Under the pieces are notes generated by a model that saw only the letters and a program-made list of their open reading frames with translations, searched no databases and had not been told where the DNA came from. Of a DNA stretch of 64,000 nucleotides, positions 40,801-55,800 are shown piece by piece. The position numbers and the translations under genes were made by a program. The first letter of the stretch is position 1. The number at the start of each line of letters is the position of its first letter. Origin of the DNA: Parelaphostrongylus tenuis (Eukaryota; Nematoda; Chromadorea; Rhabditida; Metastrongylidae); NCBI GenBank assembly GCA_019055375.1, contig JAHQIW010000362.1, positions 160,336 through 224,335 on the forward strand, given 5' to 3'.

Positions 40801-43800
40801 CCTCTCCTGTACCCAACGCTTTCTGCAAATTTTCGACTGAGTAGTCTACGAGATCTATCGCCCAGAATTCATATATATTGCCAGTGGCAGATTTCAGTGT
40901 CAAATATTATGTGAGGTTACGCGCAATAGCGAAGTATTCCTTCGTATGGTTTGTATTTTCAAATAACTGATATTTGTCCAGAAGGATTTTACACGCTGAA
41001 ATTTATGTCTATGTGCGAGAATGGCGACTTCTACCTTCAAATCTCCTCTGTTGCATCGAGTCTATTTGCATCTAATAGAGTACTTGTTTTAGTGAAAAGT
41101 TTATCTACTAGGTGCTCTTTAATGCGGATGTTACCAGTTTCAGCAAAGCATTTTTTCCTGCACGTTTTAATAGAAGTTAAATCGATTCATGTTCACCGTC
41201 TCTACCGTCGGAGTAGATTCTGCGGTTTTTCGTTGCGGAAAACGGTCGTGCAAACTGCTAAAAACTAACTAGTACCTTGAATTGTTCGGTGATAATCCAA
41301 GCACTGATACCGAATTCCTTGGACCGGTTCTTTTAAGTGGTGCTCTATAGTTGTGCTAACTTCGTCGTGTATGAGAAGCGTTGTTTTCACTAGAACTACT
41401 ATTTCAAAGCGCAATACTTCTTCTATACCTATCCCAAAAAGAAGGAGAAGCGGCTTTCTTTTGATACCAAAACTCTACCGTCTTCTTCCTCCTTATATGC
41501 ATGGCTGTTCGGTGAAATGTCTCTTACAAAAGCACTTTTATGATAGGTGAAAGAAATGGTAATGCACAGATTTGCTTTTCTTATGTGAGGTTTGGTTTTT
41601 TTGGAAATTGTAGTTGTATTCGGATAGGTTGAGCTGAATATGTAAATTGATGGTGAATTTTGTCCCTGTTCTCCCTATGACTTTTTCAATACTCTAACTG
41701 CTTATTTAATTATTTAAAACATTTGTCCATTCCTTTTTGTGTGGAGTTAGCGAGCATTAGCAAGGCTTGATGACAGTCACTGTCCCAATGCCAATCCTCT
41801 CATTTGAGCGATAAACTTCCCGAACCATATAAAGATTGAGCAGCCCAAGTGCTTTTTTAATAGAGCTGTGAGCTGGTAAATCAATAAGCTATTCGAAATC
41901 AAAGTCCCTTGGTATTGCATACAATGTTGGCTGATGGCACGGCGTCTTTTGAGATGTTAGCATAAAGAACGCTAATGTCGGAAAAGTCCATCGCGTACGC
42001 GCTGTCAGGACGCGCGCTACGTAGACGTCCCACCAACATCTGAGTGTTGGCAAGATCGGCTGCGATGAGTTTAACAAATGTGTTTCACACGTTCGGGGCT
42101 GCGTTTACCTCTCTCCAGGTACACTGGTAATCAAAGGCATTTCTTGCTGAACAGAGCTTTTTCCCAAGACTTTCAGTAATTATTCAAAAACTCATATCTG
42201 AATAATCTCAGCACTGGGCTCTTTTTTGAAAAGGCCCTCTCAATGTGCAATGTGCTGCAGCAGAAAAAAAATAAGATGACGTTTCACACCCGACGCGCAT
42301 TTTTTGCTCGGCTTGGGTCTGCGAATGGCTTTTCATTAGAATCTGGTAGCCGTTTGAGAGCGCAAACTTTGTTGATTCTGAAACTAAATTTGGTTTTCTA
42401 AAAAGATTTTCACTGAATTTGATGCTGAGAAAGTTTTAACATAGTGGTGTAAGAGCGAAAGGAGGATCACGCTTCATGCGCAAAGTTTTCTTCGCTCGTA
42501 AAAGTTATATACGGATTAAAGCATATGAGCGAGTAGAGAGAACCATGGAGTATCACAGCAATACAGAAATATAAAGTTTTTTTTTTGCATTTCAAATCAG
42601 AGGAAAAAATTCTAATGAACTAAAGAAAATCGCGCTGTGCGATCGATCAACTGCCGTCACGATCGGATTAACCATTAGAACTCGAAAGCATGCTGTTCTG
42701 TTCGTTGGCCCATCTAACACCTGTGGCTTAACTTCAAAAGAAAAGATGGTCGGTAGACGAAAGAAAATCAGTGAGTACTAACTTATAGGCCTTTATAAGT
42801 ACGAAATTGGACATGTGCTAATCTAAGTTGAAGTTGAATATGGCGAAACCCGCCAAGCGCAGCCTTGCGTTGATAAAAGTGCAACAAAAACGTCGTGTTT
42901 GCTCAGCAAGAAAGGCAGTGAGCATGCCACTCTTAGAAATAGGTCTGGAGGATTACCATAATTTATTGATCAAGAACTTTTGAATTCATCAGTACTGAAT
43001 ATTTCAAATCTTTGGAAATGTGGTTTGATTTTAGGTAAATCGAAAACTTCTGGAAGACATACAAGCGCAAGAGGACAAAGTGAATCACATCAATAAAGTG
43101 AAGGCTAAATTGGAGTCATCTTTAGACGACATCGAAAGCCATTTGGAACGCGAAAAACGCAACCGACAAGACATTGAAAAGCAGAAACGTAAGGCTGAAG
43201 GAGAACTAAAGGTGAAAAGAAGTCCTTCAAATTAAGAATCACTAGCGACATACCGTAACAAAGGAAATATGCTACATTGCCTTGTGTTTTGTATCGCTGT
43301 TGTGGTGTACGTCTACCATACGAAGAGATTTTCATAAGCAACATTACTCTAAAGATGATCTTATAAGTTTGACAATATAAAAAAGGATAAAGCTCTCGGC
43401 GTTGATCAATCCCTGAGGGATGCGCCATGCATTCGACTTCAATTTTTAACTTCGTTTGAGGTGATTGAATGCACATCTGGCCTTTACAATGACTCGCGGT
43501 GGCCTCCCGCTGAACCGAGTCAGTGCTGCTTATCCTCCCAGACAAGTCTGAGACCTGTCTGGTACCAATTTACCGACCCCGGAGGGATGGATGGCTTGGT
43601 GTGCCATGAGCGCGAGATCGAACCAGTGACCTCGTGTGCAACGCAGGGCACCTCTAACCACTGCGCCACATGCGAAATTTGACAATATAAATATCATAAA
43701 TTCTTTGTTGACTGAGCATGGTTTAATCAGCAGAGGATGTATGACTGATTGATAGGCCGGAGTTGGAGGAAAGTCGGAATATTTTTTTAATGTCTGGATC

Positions 43801-46800
43801 TAGATTCTGAAACAGGAGCTCTTTATGTGAGACTAATGGCGACAAATGTCAATAATTGTACTATGAATTGGATCATTCCGTTTACAATCATACTATTCAA
43901 AGAGTTCTGTTTCAAACTAAGCCATCCAATCTTAAATATAAACGCCTTAAGAGTGATTTAATGATAATTGCAAAACATATGGGAAACTTTAGCAGCCAAC
44001 TGTTTTTTCAGAGAAATGACTTTTTCAAATAAAATAATTCAATAGATTATAGGTTGCCCAGGAGACGATCGAGGAGATAACACGGCAAAAAAATGAACAG
44101 GAGGTGGTTATCAAAAAGTGAGAATTACCTACTTTCTATTATTTAGGCGTTTCAGGATTTGTGGTTAGAAAAGCTCTTATTTGTAAGCTTCTCAGATATG
44201 TGAGAACGCTTCTTTCTAAGCATATAATTTGATTTCTGTAGAAATCGAGACGTCGCATCGTTAGATCACTGTAATTTTGTTAAGTAGCTTGATTTTATTT
44301 AGGAAAGTTTTGTTAGATTTCAATAGTGTTCCTAAGTGCCACACGATAAATCTTGGTGACTTGCTTCTACTAGAACAGTGACTTCTATTTCAATATAAAA
44401 AGGTATTTGTTCAAAATTTCAGAACGCAATTCAAATCCCATATTATTTTTTTTTTCTTCACGAGTGGTAACAATTCAAAAAACGTGAATTACACTATTGC
44501 GCCGGTACTTCTGTGTCGAACTTAGTAAATAAACTTCAGACTTGCCTAAAAACATAAAATACTTTAGGAAGGATGCAGAGATCAATTCAATGGCGACACG
44601 TCTTGAAGATGAGCAGTCACTTGTTGCTAAACTACAGCGAACAATCAAAGAACTACAGGCACGAATCCAAGAATTAGAAGAGGAGCTGGAAGTGGAACGT
44701 CAAAGCCGAAGCAAGGTAGTTTTTCTACTGATTCGTTCCAGACTAGAAAGAGGCCTCTATACCATAATCTACATTGTTGATGATTTTCTTTGAAGGCAGA
44801 AAAGGCTAGAAACGAGATACATCTTGAATTAGAAGAACTAGGCGACCGCCTTGATGAAGCTGGTGGTGCTACACAAGCACAAATGGAGCTGAATAAAAAA
44901 CGTGAAGCAGAGGTTTGTTTCTGATTAGATGTTTTTTTCCAAGAAATATGAAAATCGCATGAATGTTATTCTTTGTGTATGTAAGGAATCTTTGAGAAAA
45001 CGGAGTAAAACACCAATTTGAGTTTATTTGATTACAAATGGTCGCGTTGAAGAAAAAATTTTATCAAAGTTAACATTAATACATATTAAGTACAAGAAAG
45101 CCTGGTGAACAAGTCATCTTGACGATGATAAATTGCCTATTTTTCTATTTTATTTACTACTTTCACCCACTGCTTACTGTTTACTCCCTACTATCTATTC
45201 TACGAATTTCTACCTCGTATAGGATCTTTTTGATTCGTCTGAGGGATGCCAAAGTCACACACAGTTGACCAGACTTTTTGAGGAATTGCTATATGACATT
45301 GACAAATTTTGAAAATTTCATCGTCCATTGGACTAAACATGATAAACTTTCGCAATTAGATGTTCGATGACATTACTGCATGAATATGCTTCTTCAATTC
45401 TAATTGGTCGCTTCGCATACGATGATGTGTTACAGTTATCGAAACTTCGTCGAGATCTTGAAGAAGCTACAATCAATAACGAGACTATGATGGTGACGTT
45501 AAGAAAGAAACATTCAGAGAGCATTGCCGAATTAACCGATCAACTTGACACAATACAAAAACTGAGAGCCAAGTCAGTTCTGTTGTCGAATTTCTCTATG
45601 TTGTTTTCTTTCTATTCCACTTTCCTTGGAAAATTCACAGTGTAAATGCAAGAGCATGCAGTTCGGCAAAATAACAGCCAGGAAATTCAACAGTGACTTT
45701 GCTACTCGTTTGTTAATCATCGACATAAGTGGAGTAGTGATATTATTTGTAAGGTTCACAACCTACTAAAATGAGCTCAGAGAAGAGGCGGTGGAGAGGT
45801 GTTCAAGGGGTTTGAACAGTTGATGGTTTGTCCTCTTGCCAAGTGAGATAGCCATAAAAGGGGTTTGTTCAAGTCCGCTGACATCTACGAGATTTGCTCA
45901 TTGAATATGGAGGGTGCGCCAGTCGTTTTGAGGGGCAATGAAGTCATGTGACAGTGAATCGTTGAAAACTCACTGGACTGTTTGTGTAAGTTAAAAGTTC
46001 TTTTTCCGTTGATGTGTCGGCTCCTGTCAACAGAACAAAAAACTTTGGCCAAAATATTGAGATTAAGTGACCAACACAAAAATCTGAATGCAGTAACCCT
46101 TTCCCAACAATGAGAGTCATTTTGACCCTCAATTAATCAGAAATCTTTTCTTGCTGAACAAGCTTTCTATCTCGAAATGTAGTAGTGATCCAAAAGCTGA
46201 AATCTCGGAAATTTCAACTTTGTGCTTGCTTTCTAAAAAGGTCTTTCATGCTGTAGCAGCGAAAATAATTACGTTATACTCGCTTTGCTTACTTTGGTTG
46301 GTTAGTTTGTGGATCGCTTTTTATTGCACTGTAACATTATTGTCTTCATTCTCGCTCTAGTTTTTCATTGCAAACTTTGCTATTTGCTTCAGCCAGCTTC
46401 ACTGGCTTTTCATAGCGTGATTTTGAAGTATCCTTTACTAAAGTTTTCTTCAAAGACCTCATCGTGTTACCCGTTTTGAGTCATTTTTGCAAAGCTATTC
46501 CCACTTTAGTGTGATTAACACTACCTTATTCAGGCTTGAGAATGAGAAAGCGCAACAGCAACGAGAGATTGAAGATCTACAGTCGGCTATGGATAGTGAA
46601 TCGAAGCAAAGACAGGTAGAAAGATAATTCATTAATAAGTTGTAATCATTGATCTTAACACCATTCCTACTAGTCTACTACTCAGGTAGAGAAATCAGAC
46701 ATCGACAGTTCTTGGGAAAGGATAATGAGTAAACCCTTACTTAATTTTTTATCTTTGATATATCTCATCACTTCCTTCTTCAGGGGCGGGGTGGTATATT

Positions 46801-49800
46801 GGTAAGTGGTGCAATGTACCAGGAAGCAAAGTGCTGGATGGATCCTCAGCTCCAACATCCTCTTGAAATCGATCATTTGGGAACGCCTTAGCTCGGCTAC
46901 TTCTAAATATGCAAAGGGAATATCTTGACCACCATCCTCCGACATTTTCAAAGCCGAAATCCTCAGAAAGCAGCCAAAGCAACGCGTAAAATATTCGAAG
47001 ATCTTCGTGGAGGATGAGTGCAAGGAAACGAATCGAGTGCAAGAAGTTAATTAAACTCTTAGATATGTATTCAGCTAATCATTATAGAAGATACGGCAAA
47101 AAGATTAATAAGTGGAAATGACTTAACTCATAAAGAGTAGCAATGACTATGAGACAGGATAACCCTTGCTATCGAATGATTAGATGATATGGGAAAGCAA
47201 AGTTATTGCTATTCATTGAGAATCAAATCATTCATGTTACTTGAAGTGAAATATAGGAATGCAAAATCAATGAAAGCAAGGGTATCAGGGCATTAGAGTG
47301 GCATTAGAGTGGATGCCAAAATACTACTAGGATAAGTTTAGGTATTTATTTCATTTACATTTGATGAGGAGCAGTTTCTCCCAAATGCTCTTTGTCATCA
47401 TGTAGAACCGTCCAGTCGAACTAGAAAGACATATTTTCGCTCATTTTTCTTGTGAATTGCAAAACGTTTTCTTAAGGTGATGGAACGTCTTGCAAAGCAG
47501 CTTGAAGTACAACTCACTGATATGACGTTGAAAAGCGACGAACAATCGCGAAACATACAAGAGTTGATTATGTTAAGAGGAAATTACAATCGGAGAACAG
47601 CGAATTGAATAGGTAGGCATTGGTTAGTTGCAAATAGATTTAGACGACTTTAGCAAATACTGCTGAAAATATGGCATAGTAATCCCTATGCGATAACAAG
47701 TTCAATGCTCCTAAAAAATCCATTCATTAGAAATAGTAGCAATGCACATTTAGCGCTGCTGAGGTTCTTTGAACCATTAACACTACATAGAATTCTAGTC
47801 AATGATTATCCTTTTGGAAGCCCTACGGTTAGGTGCTGCCACTGTTTACTAAGTTATAGTTTGAGACCTATTAGTGAAGGATTTTATTCCACTGTTTATT
47901 TTAGGCAATTAGAAGATGCTGAATCACACGTGGCCACATTGAACCGCATCAAACAACAGTTGCAAGCTCAAAATGAAGAGGCCCGGAAACAAATCGAACA
48001 GGAAACGAGAGAAAAACAAAACCTACAACTTCAGGTATAAGAAATCTCCTCTTTACCTAGTAACTAACCTTAAAATGCCGTTTTAGTAACGTGTTCACAC
48101 GCCACCAAACAGTTACAACGCTTTTATGCCATTAAGCTTGTAGATTTCTCTCACAATTTTACAGCTAGCAAATTATCAACTCAAATGTGAACAACTTCAT
48201 GAGGCGCTTGATGAAGAGCAGGACTTGAAAACAGAACTTCAACGTTTAATTAGGTAAGTAGGCAGTTTAATCGAAGCAGCTGTGGTCATGGGCTTTTACA
48301 AAGAGTGTGCACTGTTGTAATTTTGCTATTTCAGCAAAGCAAACGCTGAGGCTCAACAGTGGCGAGCACGATTTGAAGGCGAAGGAATGAACAGAGCCGA
48401 AGAACTAGAAGAGGCAAGAAGAAAACTAGCTCACAAGGTAGAGAGCAGTGTATATTGAGGTACAGAGTTTTTGCTTAGGTGATGTTCATTATTCAGGTGC
48501 AAGAAGTTCAAGAGCAACTTGAAAATGCAAATCAAAAAATTGGCTCATTAGAAAAGACTAGGCAGCGGCTCGTGAACGAGCTTGAAGACGCACATGTGGA
48601 TGCCGATCGGGTTGGTGGACTATTACAGACTTTTAATGATAAAATTTAGAAGAAGAAATAAATAAGGAAGCAAATGAATGCTTAATTATGAATAAATAAG
48701 AAATAAATAAAGACGCTAAGGGTTTGGTTTTCACTGGTTTAACCTCATAATTCTGTTGCTTCTACGTTATCATTCTCATTGACTCTACTTGCAGTTTCTT
48801 TTTCACCTATGATTCTCCATCGCACGTAGAACTGAATGAAAGCAATAGAAGGCGCTACCGGAAATTAGTTAAAACATTGCAGAATAGGAATAGGAATCTT
48901 TTTAGCGAACGACTTTTCTTAAACAGTCAATATCATCTGTACATCTGATTTGATCCTTCTTTTATTTCTGAGGACCCAGTGGAAAATCAAACTGCATTTT
49001 ACATAGATAATTGGGTTCAAAAATAGTGAAATTTTGTTCGTACATAGTATAACCTGCTTGAATCAGGCCGTTTTTGCTTTTTGCTTAGGCTTTCGGCTAA
49101 ATGTTAATAGCTCAACTCTCAACGATTTCATACTATATCTAAATTTCAAGAAGCTTCTTACTGCACTGTAGCAGCGAAAATGAGATTGCGTTCCACATTT
49201 GACGCATATTATCGCTTGAGTAGGGCTTATCAACAAAGCTCTACTAGTTGTTTGATAGTTTGAAAAACGGTGATTTTCTAAGTTTGATGGCTTTTTGGAA
49301 AAATCTCCGTAGAGAAAAAACATTGCCATTCGCATCAAGAGGTGTACTCACCAAAAGTAAATGAACGTGTAGAGAAAATCATTATGTATCAAGATATTGG
49401 AGGAAATACAAAACCCCCACAAATACGAAAAAATTTCTAAATAGGTGACGAAAATCGTGCTTTACTAGGTTGTCGGCTTAAATCATTGGACCCAGTACGA
49501 TCCGATATATCGCGATTTTTGTTATAGTTCAAAAAATTTTTGCTCCATTTCGAAAAACATCTTGTTTCTCGTATAAGGATTGCAGAAGAGACTTTGTGCT
49601 ATCGTTCAACTAACTCTAGGCCATGATTTCATCTCAAATTGACGCTGTGAATTTATGAGGAAGCCGCTACAAAATTCAAGTGAAGGGGCTAACCATTTGT
49701 ACATGAAACGTAGCCTTCTTTTCGCTCTTACCAGTCTGGAGACATTTCCAAAAGCAGTCTTAGCTTTGGTATCTTCGGAAATTGAGCTATCAAATGACTG

Positions 49801-52800
49801 CTAAAGCAGACAAGAAAAATCGAGGGTGTAACAGAATTTTAATTTCGTTGCCACAGCGCAGCAAAAAGGCCTTTTTGGAACCAAACACATTATTGGAAAA
49901 ACCGTTTTTTTAACTCTTGATAATTGATAAAACACCATATGTCTGGCAAAATAGTTGTGTCTAGCGAACATGGCACTCAAAAACGCATGTATTAGATAGG
50001 ATGCGCTTCGTCACACACTTACGTTGGGATTTTTACTAACTTCTATTGAAGAGAATTCAAAAAAGAAAACTGTTTTTTTTCTTACAAGTACATCAAATAT
50101 GGAAGACATAACTTTCCACTCTTACTTTATCAATCCGGTTGGGAAGGAGGGAGGGCAGGGAAACTGGCCGAGTGGTTGTGATGCAGGCAGCGGTGCGGAT
50201 GCGGTCCCCACCCCAAAATTCTCCGGCAGACAGTAACGAGCGCCCCATGGAACACCACAACCAGGGTGTTCTCAAGATTGCAAGGACACGTGTTCTACCA
50301 CTATTCTACGACGTTCTCAAAGACGAAAATCAATTTGATTGTTAAAAGTATTAGGATGCGTTTTGTGAAAAATGAACTGTGGACTAAACAAGGTGAAAGT
50401 GTGAAGTTATGAGTGATCTTCTCTATCGTTTCCGTGAATATGTCAATGATGGTGGTAGAACTGACTTACTAAAGAACTGATTATCAATAATACTATTTCA
50501 AATGGGAAAACTGAGGCAATCATTGCTGAAAGTACTTTTTTTTTAAGGCGAATTCCATAGCAAACTCACTGGAGAAAAAACAAAAAGGCTTTGACAAGGT
50601 AGTCGACGAATGGCGACGAAAATGTGAAGGACTCGCCCATGATTTAGAAAACAGCCAACGTGACACACGTGCAGCCACCACCGAAGCCATGAGGTTACGA
50701 AATCAACTTGACGAAGCTGCAGAGCAGGTCAGTTCCACACAAGATTGTGATCACGAGAAAACTTTTTACTGTCTTTTAGTGCAGATTATCATTTATAAGT
50801 TGATTAGAACATTAGAAGAGTTTTGCATGTAATTTTTATCACGTCATTGTTGTTCACAATTAGTCAATAACATTCTAGATATTCAGGTAGAAGGACTTCG
50901 TCGTGAGAATAAAGCATTCGCGCAAGAACTGAAAGATATTACGGATCAGCTGGATGAAGGTGGTAAGAGTGTTCATGAATTGCAGAAAATCCGAAGGCGT
51001 CTCGAAATCGAGAAAGAAGAATTGCAGGTGGGTAGCTAGGCATTATACATTTAAGCAACGAACAAAATCTGTAATTCTAAACGGTTTTCGTGAACTTCAT
51101 CGACTCTTGAAGTGTTCCATCAGCTGACTTTTTCCAACCATATGGGTAGTACCCAAAATCACGAGATAAATAGCATAACTACAAGTTTCGAGTATGATTG
51201 AATAGATAATAATACTATGTGCTTCGGTTCGAGGAATGTTTCCTGTCAGAAAGCTCATCACATAAACCTAAAGATCCTCTTATTAGCTTTTTATTATAGT
51301 ACTTATCTTCAGAAAACTGATGAAGGAGAAGCAACAGTATGTCGTAGAGATGTATTGATTATAACACTATATTCTTATTGAACGAAATACAATATATTGT
51401 CCATGAATCTTCCAATTCCTTCTTCACTTAAATTCGCATTGAATTCTTCGAAAATTGTAGTTTTCAGCTAGCACTTGAAGAGTCTGAAGCAGCTTTAGAG
51501 GCTGAAGAATCAAAGGTACTACGTGCACAAGTGGAAGTGTCTCAGATTCGGTCAGAGATCGAAAAACGACTTCAGGAAAAGGTCAATAACTTATCAACAA
51601 TGTTTTCACGTCCTCTATTTTTCACACTTTCATAATGCTACCATGACAAATAGTTTAGAGTGTATTCTTTAATCAACCTGCAATGAAAGTTAGCTTTACG
51701 AATGGATGTCGGGTTCAATCTCTTACTATTCCAGGAGGAAGAGTTTGAGAACACACGAAAAAATCACCAACGAGCACTTGAGAGTATGCAGGCTTCACTG
51801 GAGAGTGAATCAAGAGGACGTGCTGAACTACTAAGATTGAAGAAGAAACTGGAAAGTGACATTAATGTAAGTTCCCAACGCTGATACGTTTATTCCTTTG
51901 CGGGCGCCATAGAGCATTTATTGGTGCCCTGCTTAGCACTTTCCCTATCAAATGACCCGTCTTCGGGCCGCTGTAAAATTGGTATTCTTTGATAAGCTCA
52001 TCTGATAATACTTTTTCTAATTATACCCAATTATGTACAGTGATGTGCAAAACATTTGCGTCAGTCGTGACTTGAACCAGCATTTCACCCCAATCTGGGG
52101 ACGCGTGCTCTATCCCTTGCGCTGCGAAAGCCTGTTTTGACGCTACTCTTTCTACGCTACAACGAATTTATTTGTGAGCAACCAATCGTCAACTGGAGTA
52201 GTGGTGTCAGAACAGTCATCGGTAGTGCAAGGGATAGAGCACGAGCTCACGGATTGGCTGAAATGCGGATTCAAGGCCCACCTGACGCAAATGTTCCTTA
52301 TAATCACGAAGAACCGAATTCTGTTTCATCATCTAATTCTCAATATCTGTCAGCGTGAATGGGTACAATGGCGATAGCTACTACCCGGCCAAAACCGATG
52401 GCGGTTGGTTGCCGACAGATAGATGCATTGTAGCGTTGTAAAGAAAGGTGTCGAAACAGGCTTCGGTGATGCAAGGAATAGATCATGCGCCCCCGGACTG
52501 GGTGAAATGAAGGTTGAAGTCCCGCTTTATGAAAAAATTTTGCTGATCACTCTACATTATTAGGTATAATATAACTTTATACCACCGCTAGAAGCGGTTA
52601 AACGAAAAGTACTATCTTTTTCTTCTTCTCTGAGTCGATTATTATTACAACGTCTACGATTGGTAGTTTTGCAGTACTCTATAAAGAATTATATTGGTTA
52701 ACAGCTTAAAATTTATAACATCTTCTCACAGCAATACATCTCTCGCTAAACACATGTGTAAAAGAATTTACAGAGCACAGTCGCATAGTGGGATTTTTTT

Positions 52801-55800
52801 CTACGCAGTGTGCAGTATATTATTGACAAACAACTGATTGTTTCATTACTCATTAGGGAGCATTGGGTTGTTTCTACGACCGATAACCTTGTCATAGTCT
52901 CCTCGGTCATATTCAATTTTGATCAAGCAGTCCCCTCGAGTGACGATAGGAATCAAATTTTTGTTGCAAAAGTACGATATTGTCATTCGAGTGCGCCCCT
53001 CCAGACAGTCGAGGGCCGCGTGGGAACATGTGAAAATCAACAGATTAGCGAAAGCATTACTATCTGTTAAATAAGGAGATGTATAGTAGATGCTCACATA
53101 TTATATACGGCAGGATTTGATAAAGTGTTGATGCTCAACTCAACATCAAATCTACAGTTGAGTGAAAGAAAACTCATTGTGAAAGAGCAGCTATTAAAGC
53201 AAGACTCAGTATTTGTATCAAGAGTGACAATGTCTGGACAATTACCACGATCGAATATCTATTAATTTCGGCATTGATTGAATGATTCGGTATTTTTCTT
53301 CGATCAGCAGATGAGAGGTTGTAAATGGAGTTTTCACGAAGTGCATTGATACACTACAGTAATAATGAAAGAATGACTCACGTTCAGGCCGTTTCACCCT
53401 CTTCAAAGCCAATTATCAATTAATGGAAATCTAGCTTTTAGCTGGCGCGAGGTTGGTAGACGACGTTGTTGTTGTTGTCGTTGTTGATCGCTGTTGATAG
53501 TTAGCTGTACGGATTGCTGGCTGACGTTTCCGCGACACCGCCCTCTTTAGAGCCTGGACGTACACTGTTTTCGGTAACTGTATGAGTCGGTAATAGGATC
53601 GATGCACAGGCACCGCCTCTTGGATCAAGTCACAAAATCAAGAGCTTGCATAGTGTCAGGTCTCGTGTTACAGTGACGCACTCATCTTTACGGTTCATTT
53701 TTGGCTTTTTAGCGTTTATCCAGAACGCTTCAAGGGTTTTGCGCGTTGATGTTTTAGATTCCCGAGCCAGGGTCGTAATAGTTACATCAAAATAATTAAT
53801 GTTGTGCTTTTGCGCTCTATGAAGACCTAAAGGATTGTTTCTATTAACATTAGCTTTCCCATCCAGATGTTCTTGATTAAGTGATCTACTCGTTTTGCCA
53901 ATAAATTCCTCTCTGTATGCGTTACATGTTATTGAGTATATTGTACCGGAGCTCATGCAATTCCTCTCCCTTCCGTTGGGGCAGATTTTACAAATTTCTG
54001 AGTGATACAGCCGATCATAAAGACGGTTGCGGACCAGTTGACGGCGCAGGGTTGAGGGTGGGAGTTCAATTACTGTCATCAAACTCAAGACCACTCTTTT
54101 TAGGCACCTTAACATCAACATGGCACATTAACTTTTCCGAGGTTAACAGAAAGTCGATCTCTCAAATTCTTCAAGGGGTCGTTCGCTTGTTTTATGCTCA
54201 CCATTTACTATTGTCGACCATGGCTCATGTAAAACTCGGTGCGGTGGGTCTCCATGACAACTGGTAAACCGCGAAACAACAAAATGCTGAATATTTAGTA
54301 GATGCTGTTAACTGCGCAGTTGAATATTTACGTTATAAGTTATATATGCTTTGTTTATGAAAGTGTTTGGTTAAGTACTTGCACTGCATGTTAATTTGAC
54401 TATTAGGCTTTGAAGAAGCGAAATCGTCTAAGTGGCAGTCATATTAGCCATTGTATCATTATTACTTATATAAATGTGCTGAATTATTGCATTAAACAGA
54501 TATCACCATTAACAACCTGCTGATCAAGGAGAGATAGCGTTCGGACAGTAAAGTATTTTTCCAGCGCGTAAACAATCAATCTTTTGAAAAATTTGGCAAA
54601 ATGAGTTTATTTCCAAGTATAAGCATATCTCGAAATTTTTGAACATAATAATATAGCGGCGACGGTAAGATCGGTAGAATGTTGAGATAAACCTAAATAA
54701 CTCGAACCATAAACATTTCATTTTAGCAATTAGAAATCGCACTGGATCACGCTAACAAGGCAAACGTTGACGCGCAGAAGAATTTGAAAAAATACCAGGA
54801 TTCTGTCAGAGATCTTCAGGTGAACGACATATACGTGTCCTTGTAAAGAAAAAAAAATCGGTAGCGGAGTACTGATACAAGTTTACAATTTAGCTACAAG
54901 TAGAAGAAGAACAACGTCAACGTGATGATGCTCGTGAACAAGCAATGACAGCTGAGCGACGATCTCAAATTGTTCAACAGGAGAAAGAGGATTTGGCGAT
55001 GGCTTACGAACAGGCAGATTTTTGTTTCAAGATCTAGAATCGAATACACTTTTTTTAGTTTTTCTTTGTCCTATTTTTAGGCATAACATGCTTATCGAAT
55101 ATTAGTAAAAAATCGTAAATGGGTTGGAATCATATCTATACGTAAATATATCCAGAAATGTTAAGCAAATAACAAGGCGTGGAAAACGTTTGGGATATTT
55201 CAGGTAAATTCCCAAGGTGCAGTGAAATATCTGCATTGATAACAGAAAGCCTATAAGTGGCTGAACTCACGAACTCATTTGTTGTATTAATGATTCCAGA
55301 CTTACGCATGCGTAAATGTCAAAGTTCCTCTTCATAATACTCACAACGGCATTTAATAATTCGGTCAAGAATCAGGGCTTTATTTTATTTCTATAGGAGA
55401 CATTCTTTTGATAGGTAAGAAATCTCTCGAGCAACAACGACGATGGTGGCCAAATTTGATATCCATTCATGTGATTTCACGCAAAGACGTTTGATTCAAG
55501 TTTCTGGAAGAATAGGCAAATTCTCCTCGTGCCTATTGTTTTTGCGATGACTCTGCTTATACGAGCTTTTCTTTTGATATGGTCGACTGGATCAGCAAGA
55601 CCGTATTGATCTTCAAGAAGGGAGATCCTCACAACAAACATATGCAACTATCGCCCAATCTGCCTGCTGTGCGTTGTCTATAAACTCTTGACTCGAGTCA
55701 TCCTGAACAGGATTAACAGAACATTGGACGAAGGACGGCCATGCGAACAAGCAAGGTTCCGAAATGGATTCAGCGCCGTAGACCACATCCACACGATCAC

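Noticed and set aside
3362..50345. Ordinary tRNA genes at the many A-box/B-box pairs
   Set aside because: Apart from two units, complete stems could not be drawn; they sit in repeats, and even the good ones have C at position 33.
53917..54267. 116-residue ORF on the + strand
   Set aside because: It is antisense to the Penelope GIY-YIG frame, which has clear homology.
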